Below, piece by piece: positions 7,609 through 14,199 of a stretch of DNA of 64,000 nucleotides. Origin of the DNA: a virus; IMG/VR virus record IMGVR_UViG_3300025030_000038, positions 186,001 through 250,000 of that record. The stretch is one strand, 5' to 3'. The notes under the pieces are model-generated. The model saw only the letters and a program-made list of their open reading frames with translations, ran no database searches and was not told the DNA's origin. Every line of letters starts with the position of its first letter. The stretch's first letter is position 1. The translations under genes and the position numbers were made by a program.

Positions 7609-7745
7609 AGGGGTGCAGCTCCCCTGCCCGCGACCGAGTCTCATGTGTGTGTTGGATGTGCAGGGGTTCGATTCCCCCTAGCCCCTGGATGGGGACGGTC
7701 GGTGTGGACTGACCGTAGCTGGGTTCAATTCCTGGCCACACATGG
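7609..7745 (+). tRNA. degenerate tRNA-like segment(s)
   Basis: Two T-arm-like hairpins occur: GGGGTTCGATTCCCC near 7662-7676 and CTGGG-TTCAATT-CCTGG at 7719-7735. ATGTGTG at 7643-7649 pairs perfectly with CACACAT at 7737-7743 as a possible acceptor stem, and a stem with loop GTGTGGAC lies between. No standard cloverleaf closes. Either noncanonical tRNAs with enlarged D-arms or decayed ones; identity unresolved. Confidence 0.35.
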
Positions 7746-7764
7746 GATTCTTCATCGAGTCAGT

Positions 7765-7892
7765 ACAGTCCAAGTAGCTCAGCTGGTGGAAGTGGGTGTA
7801 GGAACCTAGGATAACCTACATTGAGGTAGATCAGCAGGCAGAGCAGCGGCTTTGTAAACCGTGGATGTGGGTTCGAGTCCCACCGGACTGTA
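7765..7892 (+). tRNA. tRNA-Thr (UGU) with about 60-nt D-loop
   Basis: ACAGTCC pairs with GGACTGT at the ends. D-stem GCTC (7777-7780) pairs with GAGC (7841-7844). The anticodon loop is TTTGTAA (anticodon TGT) on a stem with one C-A mismatch, and the T-arm is perfect GTGGG-TTCGAGT-CCCAC. The D-loop (7781-7840) is about 60 nt instead of 8-11 and contains its own hairpin (TGTAGG/CCTACA). No CCA is encoded. It may be an intron-like or loop insertion. Confidence 0.65.
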
Positions 7893-8100
7893 CTGGTTCC
7901 TAATCTTTGGCCCCTGGGGCACTTTTCTTGACTGGTCCTACCAGGACCTCAACACCATGTACTCTGGTTGGGCCCTTTAAAGCCCTGTTGGACATCATGG
8001 CCTGTAAACACATTTGGAACCGGGTTACAGCGGGGACGGGTGTGGTTGAGGTTCTGGTAGGGTCTGTCGGACCAACCCGCGACTTTGGAAAGAGACGGAA
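7893..8100. other. intergenic region, no gene seen
   Basis: About 210 bp between the tRNA locus and the gene at 8101. Open frames here lack protein-like composition. No sigma-28-like site is present upstream of 8101. Confidence 0.5.
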
Positions 8101-8553
8101 ATGCCGGATTTGAAACCAACAGCCAAACGGGTCGCTACGCGTATTCTTAGGGCCATGGCCTACAGCCGAGAGACCTTCAAGGACAAGGTGGAGGAACACA
8201 CGGGAGGGGCTCTGTTGGAGTTCTACAAGGCTCAGCTGGCCGAGAAGAATGGCCAGACCAAGTGGGTTGCCCATTGGAGGACTGAGGTGAGTACCCTCCT
8301 GGATCGCAACCTCGTGGTGGTGTTCCAGCATGAGGTACGGGGGTTCAAGGACACCCTGAAGGCAGCCAACGAAGTCTTCACAGCCCTAAAGAGCAAGGAT
8401 GCTGGGTACCGCAGGATCGCTGAAAACACCATCAAACGGGACTATGGCATCACGAAGGTCAGGATCCACCTCGATGACATGGATACCGAGGCCTTCTGGG
8501 ATCGGGTTGCAGGGGCGCTCGCCGTGGGGACTGTCCTGGACCCCCAAAAGTGA
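8101..8553 (+). CDS. hypothetical helical protein, 150 aa, with LDPQK tail
   Basis: Starts MPDLKPTAKRVATRILRAMA. Largely helical and charged (RETFKDKVEEHTGGALLEFY; VFTALKSKDAGYRRIAENTI). The C-terminal LDPQK is supplied by repeat B, as in 3943. GGAAATG start context. Unrecognised. Confidence 0.65.
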   Translation: MPDLKPTAKRVATRILRAMAYSRETFKDKVEEHTGGALLEFYKAQLAEKNGQTKWVAHWRTEVSTLLDRNLVVVFQHEVRGFKDTLKAANEVFTALKSKDAGYRRIAENTIKRDYGITKVRIHLDDMDTEAFWDRVAGALAVGTVLDPQK

Positions 8554-8632
8554 CCAATTCTGAAAAGTCCAATGATTTCGTAAGCCGATGTGTCTCATTG
8601 GTGTCATTTGGGTGTGGTTTTGGGTCCGGTGG
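8533..8632 (+). repeat. repeat B, diverged copy
   Basis: Starts CTGGACCCCCAAAAGTGACC in the gene end and ends GGTTTTGGGTCCGGTGG. The pairing arms are diverged compared with the 4327 and 5218 copies. Confidence 0.6.
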
Positions 8633-8823
8633 ACAAGACCCAGGGGTGTGGGCTCCGTCCCTGGGTCAGCGCAACGAGCACTACAACTTCAATTTCGAGC
8701 CTACTCCGCCCTTGACATTCCGAACAGCCCCAGCGAGGATCCCAACCATGAACCCACCCCCTCAGGATGACCATGATGAGCGAGCTCGGTCTGAGGAAAG
8801 GATGTTGGTAGCTCTTCCAATGT

Positions 8824-8870
8824 CGATTTCCCTAAAAAGTCCCCCTCCCATACCGATAGGTATTTGAAGG
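8824..8870 (+). promoter_or_regulatory. sigma-28-like promoter, site 6
   Basis: CTAAA, 15 nt, ACCGATAG; precedes the mini-gene at 8876. Confidence 0.7.
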
Positions 8871-8875
8871 CAGGG

Positions 8876-8998
8876 ATGGACACCATATGGCTCGGGATGG
8901 GTAGTAGGTCCTGGCAGGGCATCCTAGAAAAACCCGAAGAGGCTTCTCAGGCCAGCGCGGGGTGGGATGTCCTGCTAGGCTCTATTCGGATGTCCTGA
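8876..8998 (+). CDS. mini-gene, 40 aa
   Basis: MDTIWLGMGSRSWQGILEKP... ends ...SIRMS, located right after promoter site 6. No similarity recognised. It is included because nearly every promoter copy is followed by a gene at this distance. Confidence 0.45.
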   Translation: MDTIWLGMGSRSWQGILEKPEEASQASAGWDVLLGSIRMS

Positions 8999-9003
8999 GA
9001 TCG

Positions 9004-9111
9004 ATGCGGGATCCCAACCAGCTCGTCAAGGCAATTGTGGCCCAGTTGCAGGTGCGTCGGGCCCAGACCGAGAAGTTGCTGGACTCCCTGCAGAGCCTCC
9101 CGTACCCATAG
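9004..9111 (+). CDS. duplicated C-terminal fragment, 35 aa
   Basis: MRDPNQLVKAIVAQLQVRRA... matches the last 36 residues of the protein at 6246 (MRDPNQLVKAV...). Either a remnant of a duplicated gene or an expressed mini-protein; it has its own ATG 6 nt after the previous stop. Confidence 0.5.
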   Translation: MRDPNQLVKAIVAQLQVRRAQTEKLLDSLQSLPYP

Positions 9112-9119
9112 CTCTGGGA

Positions 9120-9221
9120 GTCTGACCAATCCATAGGTCTTGACGAAACCATTGAACTATTTGTCAACTTGAGGCTGCTGATGGTGCCCTTTGGGTTAGG
9201 TTTTGGCCCCGGTGGGCATTG
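9120..9221 (+). repeat. repeat B, diverged copy
   Basis: CTGACCAATCC at the left and GGGTTAGGTTTTGGCCCC at the right; the interior is diverged. It abuts promoter site 7. Confidence 0.6.
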
Positions 9222-9229
9222 AGGCAGGT

Positions 9230-9275
9230 CGATTTCACTAAAGATCCTCCTTCTCGTGCCGATAGGGTATTGAGG
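9230..9275 (+). promoter_or_regulatory. sigma-28-like promoter, site 7
   Basis: CTAAA, 15 nt, GCCGATAG, then TTGAGG; drives the 9281-10551 operon. Confidence 0.75.
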
Positions 9276-9280
9276 CACCT

Positions 9281-9529
9281 ATGAATCCCATCAACGAACT
9301 CGGGCACACGTCATTCAGCGTGGTGGGGCTTTCGGCGGGGGCCAAGGCGGCGGGGTACACGATTGAGCGTGTGGTCATTGGGCACCTCTACCCCAAGAAT
9401 GGCAACGTTTTCAACCCCACGCCCCGGCTTCGGTTCACGGTGTACCTGAACGGGGGCATCGTGGGCACATACTTCTTTCGTAGGGATGCCATCGAGCTGG
9501 CCAACGGGATTGTCTCGGGGAAGTATTGA
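9281..9529 (+). CDS. hypothetical protein, 82 aa
   Basis: Starts MNPINELGHTSFSVVGLSAG and is beta-rich at the end (RLRFTVYLNGGIVGTYFF). First gene of a tight five-gene run (9281, 9538, 9726, 9974, 10243) behind promoter site 7. Confidence 0.65.
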   Translation: MNPINELGHTSFSVVGLSAGAKAAGYTIERVVIGHLYPKNGNVFNPTPRLRFTVYLNGGIVGTYFFRRDAIELANGIVSGKY

Positions 9530-9537
9530 GGAAACCA

Positions 9538-9729
9538 ATGAGGCTTCATGATCGAGTTCGAGTCAAGCCCGGGCTGTGTCTTGGAGAGGACGATACAGCG
9601 GCCAGGGGAACCATCATCGCTGTGGATGATGTCCACCTGGAGTTCTTCATCCGGTGGGATGACGAGTTTGAGGATGATGCCCCCTGGTCGGAGGACGAGC
9701 TGGAACTTTTGGAGGAGACTGGGCCGTGA
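9538..9729 (+). CDS. small acidic barrel-like protein, 63 aa
   Basis: MRLHDRVRVKPGLC starts an SH3-like or KOW-like pattern (RGTIIAVDDVHLEFFIRWDD), followed by an acidic tail (EDDAPWSEDELELLEE). Overlaps the next gene by 4 nt. The fold is inferred from the pattern only. Confidence 0.6.
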   Translation: MRLHDRVRVKPGLCLGEDDTAARGTIIAVDDVHLEFFIRWDDEFEDDAPWSEDELELLEETGP

Positions 9730-9971
9730 ACAAGATGAACATGCATGTTACGGTTGCGGCAGTTGCCTACCGGATGGCCCTCAAAGAGGTTGAGGAGGCC
9801 AAGAGGTACTGGAAGGAGCTACTCGACCGTGATGTGGCTGGGGGTACGGACGGTAACTTCAACAAGGCAGTCAGCGATGCCTACAAGGCATGGAAGTTCA
9901 ATGAGGCGGTCGCTGAGGTTCAGCGGCAGACCCTGATCATCACCATCGACGAATTCGGACTGGGAAAGTAG
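9726..9971 (+). CDS. hypothetical helical protein, 81 aa
   Basis: A GTG start overlaps the upstream stop. Helical throughout (ALKEVEEAKRYWKELLDRDV; KAWKFNEAVAEVQRQTLI). Unknown; operon member. Confidence 0.6.
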   Translation: MNKMNMHVTVAAVAYRMALKEVEEAKRYWKELLDRDVAGGTDGNFNKAVSDAYKAWKFNEAVAEVQRQTLIITIDEFGLGK

Positions 9972-9973
9972 CC

Positions 9974-10240
9974 ATGGCAAAAATCATCGGTACAGACGGA
10001 TCAGTCACGGCACTTCATGGCCTGAACGGGCCAGAGCTGTCCCTGGACCAGCTGCATGAGGCTGTTGGTGGGTGGATTGAGATTGTGCGACCGCTGCCCG
10101 GTGAGCGACGGTATGTCCTGGTGGTCAACGAGGAGGGGGTCCTGAAGGGTCTGCCTTTCAACCCCACGGCGAGTGTTCTGGCAGGGCAAAGGATTGTCGG
10201 ACCGGCTGTCTGGGCGGAGTATGGAACGGAGATTGACTAG
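9974..10240 (+). CDS. DUF3846-like protein, 88 aa
   Basis: Residues about 28-78 follow the DUF3846 pattern: an IEIVRPLPG strand, VLVVNEEGVLKGLPFN, then ILAGQRIVGPAVW-type ending. The family is widespread in phages and plasmids, with no established biochemical role. It starts 2 nt after the upstream stop. Confidence 0.7.
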   Translation: MAKIIGTDGSVTALHGLNGPELSLDQLHEAVGGWIEIVRPLPGERRYVLVVNEEGVLKGLPFNPTASVLAGQRIVGPAVWAEYGTEID

Positions 10241-10242
10241 CC

Positions 10243-10551
10243 ATGAAGATCCAAGAAGCCTTGCTGAACCTGGAACGCCGTGTGGCCAAGCTCACCATGG
10301 GCACAACGCCAGGGACACAGCTGATTCGGTGTCTGGTAGTACCGGAAAACCTCCCTGCGAACGTCCACAAGGACTGCCCCAACCTGGAGCAGGGGGATTC
10401 GGCGCTTGTATGGGCCCTGCACCTGGGGCCCATGGGACGCCGAGGCCGTACGTGGTACGGGAAGACCGTCCAGATGGCCATCCGGAATGCCCAGCGGGAC
10501 CTTGCTGAGGTGGAAAAGAACTGGGTAGGAGCCTCCCCGAGCTGGTGGTAG
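10243..10551 (+). CDS. hypothetical protein, 102 aa
   Basis: MKIQEALLNLERRVAKLT, a short coiled-coil-like start, then strands (QLIRCLVVPENLP; SALVWALHLGP) and a helical end. Last gene of the 9281 operon. Unrecognised. Confidence 0.6.
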   Translation: MKIQEALLNLERRVAKLTMGTTPGTQLIRCLVVPENLPANVHKDCPNLEQGDSALVWALHLGPMGRRGRTWYGKTVQMAIRNAQRDLAEVEKNWVGASPSWW

Positions 10552-10580
10552 GTCGAATTCACTAAAAAGTTGGTCTACTT
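10552..10580 (+). promoter_or_regulatory. sigma-28-like promoter, site 8 (truncated)
   Basis: The upstream block and CTAAAAAGT are present but the CCGATAG box is missing. The start codon at 10585 sits where the -10 element should be. Confidence 0.5.
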
Positions 10581-10584
10581 TCCC

Positions 10585-10839
10585 ATGCACAGCACCAGCA
10601 AGGTGTACTTTAGTGAGTTGTCACTGGCCCGCCAGGGCATGCGGGCCCTCAAGGCGAGGGTCACCCTCGGGTTCTAACCAGAGCCCCCGAGTGTCCTGTA
10701 TGCAGTGTTGCTGCGGCAGTCGGGCCAACACCTGGATGCTGTGAAGGCCGTCCGACAGGACAACATTGGGTCTGGCCTGGAAGCATGCCTCTCCTGCGAG
10801 ATCACGTCACTGGCCAGTAGCGGTGAAGCCTATCGGTAG
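10585..10839 (+). CDS. 84-codon frame with in-frame TAA at codon 31
   Basis: MHSTSKVYFSELSLARQGMR runs 30 codons to a TAA at 10675-10677. The same frame continues for 53 codons with coding-like composition (VLYAVLLRQSGQHLDAVKA) to a TAG. Either a 30-aa gene followed by decayed sequence, a TAA mutation or sequence error, or a readthrough gene. The window also encodes a tRNA with anticodon UUA. Confidence 0.45.
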
Positions 10840-11036
10840 CTGACCCTATTGAACTTCATGCACTCGCATCCGGCGCTTCCAAGGATGCCATCGGGCCCCT
10901 CGACCACGCACTCAAAGGCCCCCGTACCGCGCTTGCCACAGGTGTGTTCACCACGCTTGTGGCCACAGGTGCACATGGCATCATCATCCACGTCATACTG
11001 GCCAGTGACGTGATCTCGGTTCGTGTTCTTCTCCAT
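10830..11036 (-). CDS. Cys-rich small protein, 68 aa
   Basis: Starts MEKNTNRDHVTGQYDVDDDA. Cysteines CTCGHKRGEHTCG, then a later C and CEC, suggest a zinc knuckle. The start lies 9 nt from the - strand promoter site 12, and the 3' end converges with 10585-10839. Confidence 0.65.
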   Translation of the reverse strand: MEKNTNRDHVTGQYDVDDDAMCTCGHKRGEHTCGKRGTGAFECVVEGPDGILGSAGCECMKFNRVSYR

Positions 11037-11044
11037 GGTCTCCT

Positions 11045-11093
11045 GCTTCAATACCCTATCGGCACGAGAATGGGGATTTTTAGTGGAATCGAC
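11045..11093 (-). promoter_or_regulatory. sigma-28-like promoter, site 12
   Basis: On the - strand: CTAAA, 15 nt, GCCGATAG, TTGA; drives 10830-11036. Confidence 0.75.
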
Positions 11094-11121
11094 AAGGGCC
11101 AGATCGGGCCCTTGTTCGAGG

Positions 11122-11272
11122 CTAGAAGTTGAAGTCGTAGTGCCCGTTGCGTGCACCAAGCCTCCCCGACCGCGGATCTTGCACCCGACCTGCACCGTTC
11201 GACGCCCCGCGTCATGAACCGCTCAACCTGAACATCCGTGTACCCTGAACAGCCCGTTTCCAAATCGCTCAT
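11122..11272 (-). CDS. doubtful small gene, possibly frameshifted
   Basis: MSDLETGCSGYTDVQVERFM starts well but loses protein-like character after about 30 residues. Another frame ends plausibly (RNGHYDFNF, stop at 11122). A single-base shift would join them. Confidence 0.3.
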
Positions 11273-11528
11273 TTGGTTTTGACGCGCTCGGGTGACTTTC
11301 CGGAGTCACCTTATTGGGATTTGACCTATGTCAGTGGGAGTTATTGAGGATTATTGGAACAGGGAAATATTGGAATCACGACTTCGCATAAAAACGATTC
11401 TGTCTCCTCCAGCACGGTCGTGCCGGATATTGAAATCATTGGGCTCTTAGTTTTGATGAGGTACCCAGGACCCCAACTGGACCCAATATGATGACGGTGC
11501 TTGAAATGACTGGCCTATTTCAGAGTTG
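11273..11528. other. intergenic region with one hairpin
   Basis: GGTGACT (11291-11297) pairs with AGTCACC (11304-11310) and is followed by TTATT on the + strand: a weak terminator-like hairpin. The rest is AT-richer than its surroundings, with no gene seen. Confidence 0.5.
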
Positions 11529-11575
11529 CGATTTCGCTAAAAACTACCCCTCTCGTGCCGATAGGGAAGGAAGGA
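11529..11575 (+). promoter_or_regulatory. sigma-28-like promoter, site 9
   Basis: CTAAA, 15 nt, GCCGATAG; GGAAGGAAG follows as a strong Shine-Dalgarno for 11583. Confidence 0.75.
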
Positions 11576-11582
11576 AGCAGTC

Positions 11583-11900
11583 ATGACCAAGCACATCCTA
11601 CAGCAGATCATCGATGACTCTGAGGGCTTCACCAGCCGGTCCTACAGTGGACGGGGCATGTACGGGAAGACCTGCCTGGGGGTCGAACTGGGCATGGACA
11701 ACACCCTGGGAGAGTTCCTGGCTGCCCTCGTCTGGGGGGCGGAGGACAACAGCCGTCACCTGATGGATCTGGCCGAGGGCCTGCGTAGTGCCCAGACCGA
11801 CAGCATGGGTTTGGGACAGATCCTCTACTTCCCCGATGTCCCCTACACGGACGAGGATGACTCGGAGGAAGACGATGACTCGGAAGAGGATGATGAGTAG
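11583..11900 (+). CDS. hypothetical protein with poly-acidic tail, 105 aa
   Basis: Starts MTKHILQQIIDDSEGFTSRS. The body is helical, with a C-terminus of repeated acidic blocks (EDDSEEDDDSEEDDE). An acidic tail can mimic DNA or bind basic proteins, but this is speculation. Confidence 0.65.
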   Translation: MTKHILQQIIDDSEGFTSRSYSGRGMYGKTCLGVELGMDNTLGEFLAALVWGAEDNSRHLMDLAEGLRSAQTDSMGLGQILYFPDVPYTDEDDSEEDDDSEEDDE

Positions 11901-11909
11901 GACCCGGCA

Positions 11910-11955
11910 CGATTTCGCTAAAAAGTCCCATCCCCGTACCGATAGGTAGTTGAGG
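11910..11955 (+). promoter_or_regulatory. sigma-28-like promoter, site 10
   Basis: CTAAA, 15 nt, ACCGATAG, TTGAGG; drives 11965. Confidence 0.75.
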
Positions 11956-11964
11956 AACAACCCC

Positions 11965-12180
11965 ATGACCACCCTGACCAACGAACGAATCGAATCCCTC
12001 GCCAGCCAGCCGGGCGTGTCCCGCAAGGCGGTTGAGAATTTCCTGTTCACCGTAGGCCCCGTCACCCGGGCCAATGTCCAAGGTATCGTCGGCAACCTCA
12101 TGGCGGATGCCCGCTCCTACCGGTGGTCACAGGAAACCATCCAGGCCATCCGGACCGGCATCATGGACGCCCTGTCGTAG
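11965..12180 (+). CDS. hypothetical protein, 71 aa
   Basis: MTTLTNERIESLASQPGVSR: helical, with a possible helix-turn-helix (SRKAVENFLFTVG). ALxxxPGVS- and VGPVTR-type motifs resemble those in the next gene (LLFYMGPVRSEKDALAII), so the two may be paralogs. Confidence 0.6.
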   Translation: MTTLTNERIESLASQPGVSRKAVENFLFTVGPVTRANVQGIVGNLMADARSYRWSQETIQAIRTGIMDALS

Positions 12181-12225
12181 ATCTATCTGACCCTCTGACC
12201 CAACAATCCCTCAGGAGTCCCTCCC

Positions 12226-12462
12226 ATGACCCTCGACAAGATCGCAGATGCCTTCATGGCCCGCCATGCCCCCAAGCACCCCCACCTCAGGGAGTTGCTG
12301 TTCTATATGGGGCCCGTACGGAGCGAGAAGGATGCCCTGGCCATAATCAACCGGCTACCCATGGAGGATGTCCACAAGCTCCTCGAACTCCAGGATCTCC
12401 TCCAGGGCATGGTGGATACCGCCCGCCAGATCAATGCCCTGTCGGCCCAGTCCAGCAACTAG
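12226..12462 (+). CDS. hypothetical protein, 78 aa
   Basis: MTLDKIADAFMARHAPKHPH, then LLFYMGPVRSEKDALAI: a pattern shared with 11965 (FLFTVGPVTRANVQGI). All-helical. Co-transcribed with 11965 from site 10 by inference. Confidence 0.6.
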   Translation: MTLDKIADAFMARHAPKHPHLRELLFYMGPVRSEKDALAIINRLPMEDVHKLLELQDLLQGMVDTARQINALSAQSSN

Positions 12463-12478
12463 CCTAGGGTGGGGGCAC

Positions 12479-12524
12479 CGATTTCACTAAAAAGTCCTCC
12501 TCCCGTGCCGATAGGTAGTTGAGG
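12479..12524 (+). promoter_or_regulatory. sigma-28-like promoter, site 11
   Basis: CTAAA, 15 nt, GCCGATAG, TTGAGG; drives 12530. Confidence 0.75.
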
Positions 12525-12529
12525 ACATC

Positions 12530-12739
12530 ATGAAGAAACCCCCCGCAGTCAACAAAATCAGCAAGCTCCTGACCGAAACCTCTGTTGGCAAGCTCGTGAT
12601 GATGCTCGCAAATGACCCAAACATGGTGATATCGGTGGACCTCATCAAAACCATAAAAGGGGAGCCGGGCAGCGCGGAGGCGTGGCTAGAAATCAAGGCA
12701 TTCATGAACGCCCGGCTCGGAGTCCAGGAGCCCAAATGA
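12530..12739 (+). CDS. hypothetical protein, 69 aa
   Basis: MKKPPAVNKISKLLTETSVG: basic start, then helical. Followed by a strong hairpin at 12807-12841, so this transcription unit probably ends there. Confidence 0.6.
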   Translation: MKKPPAVNKISKLLTETSVGKLVMMLANDPNMVISVDLIKTIKGEPGSAEAWLEIKAFMNARLGVQEPK

Positions 12740-12806
12740 AAACAAGTACCGGTAATTATGTGACCATGGGCACCACCAAGGAGCCGATTCTCATCTTCCC
12801 CAGCCA

Positions 12807-12841
12807 AACAGGCAGGAACCCGGGGAGGGGACCTGCCTGTT
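12807..12841. terminator. 10-bp perfect hairpin
   Basis: AACAGGCAGG at 12807-12816 pairs with CCTGCCTGTT at 12832-12841. It separates 12530-12739 from the tagged gene at 12886. A comparable hairpin precedes the tagged gene at 23437. Confidence 0.7.
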
Positions 12842-12885
12842 CCAATTTCGGGGCTCCCTACTTGGCCTATGCCCTGACCGGGTGT

Positions 12886-13278
12886 ATGGCCCCTACCCTT
12901 CGCTCCAAGTTGATCCGCCTAGCCCAAGAGAACCCGGCTCTCCGGCCCCATCTGTTGCCCTTGCTCAAGACCGCTGGCGGCGCACCCATCAACCTGATGG
13001 AGCATATCAAACGGGCTTGGGATGCCAGGGAGGCTGCAATCCTGGACCTCAGTGAACAGTACGGGATCGACTATGCTGAACATGCCATGGAAATCCAGAA
13101 TGGTATCGGCAATGGCATTGGCTTCACTGTTGCTGACATCACTATAAAGTTCCCTAAAGACCCCAACGGGGAACGCAGTGAGGCATCCAAAGAGGTAGGA
13201 CGCCTCCTGTGGCTCCTCGGGGCCATTGACTTCCTGTCAAGCCAAATCAACAAGTCCCAAGATCCAAGCCTTCGTTGA
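12886..13278 (+). CDS. protein with shared N-terminal tag (class 1), 130 aa
   Basis: After MAPT, the first ~25 residues (LRSKLIRLA..NPALRPHLLPLLK) are nearly identical to those of the unrelated proteins at 23437 and 28900. The body (helical start, then IGFTVADITIKFPKDPNGER) is unrecognised. An in-frame start at 12736 exists, but the hairpin at 12807 and the comparison with the other tagged genes favour 12886. By analogy with capsid-targeting propeptides of internal head proteins, it may be packaged. The KEA seen after the tag elsewhere is KTA here. Confidence 0.7.
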   Translation: MAPTLRSKLIRLAQENPALRPHLLPLLKTAGGAPINLMEHIKRAWDAREAAILDLSEQYGIDYAEHAMEIQNGIGNGIGFTVADITIKFPKDPNGERSEASKEVGRLLWLLGAIDFLSSQINKSQDPSLR

Positions 13279-13289
13279 TCCGGGAGGAG

Positions 13290-13620
13290 CTAGGTGATTT
13301 CCCTTGACAAGGTTCCCCCAGGGGATGCCCCTTCTGTGGGCGATTTCTCTTGACAGGCACCTGACCCTGTGGGCCAACGGCCGGGTCCGGGAACCAACCA
13401 TTCGGCAACTCCTAATAGTTGGTGGCATGTCAAGCACCAAATTCGTACCAGTCGATTTCTCTTGACAGACGAATTGGCTTGACAGGGGTAGGGGCACCAT
13501 GGGGGGTCCGGCCCCTTGCGGGCATGGGGTGCGGGGCATGTCAAGGGCAATCGTATGGGATGATGTCAACAGAAAAATCGACGTACGATTTCACTTGACA
13601 GCACTGATTCACTTGACATC
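13290..13620. promoter_or_regulatory. cluster of nine TTGACA boxes
   Basis: TTGACA occurs on the + strand at 13304, 13350, 13462, 13479, 13595 and 13613, and on the - strand at 13428-13433, 13539-13544 and 13564-13569. Most are preceded by CGATTTCNC or a close variant, the same prefix that precedes CTAAA in the sigma-28-like sites. No convincing -10 hexamers were found. Possible early promoter cluster, operator array or iterons. Confidence 0.65.
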
Positions 13621-13777
13621 GCCCGTCCCCCGGGTCTGTAGAACCGGTTAATAGACTTACATGTGGGTCCCATGTAGGCCCAGGACCTACATTCAACCGA
13701 CATTGGAATAGGGACACCAATTTGGAAAACCCCTTTGATATCCAGGTATTAGCCCCTGATTCCTATAGTGGAACCTA
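13621..13777. other. intergenic region, no gene seen
   Basis: AT-richer spacer between the TTGACA cluster and the - strand ORF at 13778. Nothing recognised. Confidence 0.5.
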
Positions 13778-14068
13778 TTAAACTCCCCGAAAGCCAAGGC
13801 CAGGACGAGTTGGCTCAATTTCTTGGCCTGAAAATTTTGGACTTTTGATTAGGAACCCCAAAGGGCGACCTAGGCTCTCCGGCCCTTGTCTGGTTCCTGT
13901 GTCACATCCCCCCTGTCCTCTCCCACTAGAGGTCCCTTTTTCCTGAAGGAGGCATTGGAGGATGTTCTGTCCACCCTCCCAGTCGTGGAGGGTCCCGAAC
14001 TCTTGGAGTTCTTGCCAGCGGGCTTCCTTCTGGGCTTGTAGCTGGTCCTGTGAGGGTTCATTGTCCAT
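13778..14068 (-). CDS. hypothetical protein, 96 aa
   Basis: Starts MDNEPSQDQLQAQKEARWQE, a polar helix with natural composition for ~50 residues. The C-terminal part is Gly/Arg-rich and overlaps the CTCTCCGGC hairpin at 13867, so the end may be repeat-derived. Confidence 0.45.
   Translation of the reverse strand: MDNEPSQDQLQAQKEARWQELQEFGTLHDWEGGQNILQCLLQEKGTSSGRGQGGCDTGTRQGPESLGRPLGFLIKSPKFSGQEIEPTRPGLGFRGV
13867..13890. repeat. CTCTCCGGC-loop hairpin, copy 2
   Basis: GACCTAGG, CTCTCCGGC, CCTTGTC. An alternative pairing is AAGGGC with GCCCTT (13861-13887). Confidence 0.55.
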
Positions 14069-14168
14069 GAGGGCCCATTCCTATTTAAATTCTGCCGATT
14101 GCCACAGCAATACGTTTTCGGCCGATTTTTCTACCCAGAAATTTTTGGGTCCCGATTTGGAATGGGGG

Positions 14169-14193
14169 GACCTAGGCTCTCCGGCCCTTGGTC
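14169..14193. repeat. CTCTCCGGC-loop hairpin, copy 3
   Basis: GACC-T-AGG pairs with CCT-T-GGTC around CTCTCCGGC. It lies just downstream of the - strand gene ending at 14200, so it may be a 3' element of that transcript. Confidence 0.6.
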
Positions 14194-14199
14194 GTCCCT

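Noticed and set aside
8550-8867. 105-aa + strand open frame
   Set aside because: It runs through repeat B and promoter site 6 and has low-complexity composition; not a gene.
13237-13569. 110-aa - strand open frame across the TTGACA cluster
   Set aside because: Composition is not protein-like and the repeated boxes explain the region better.
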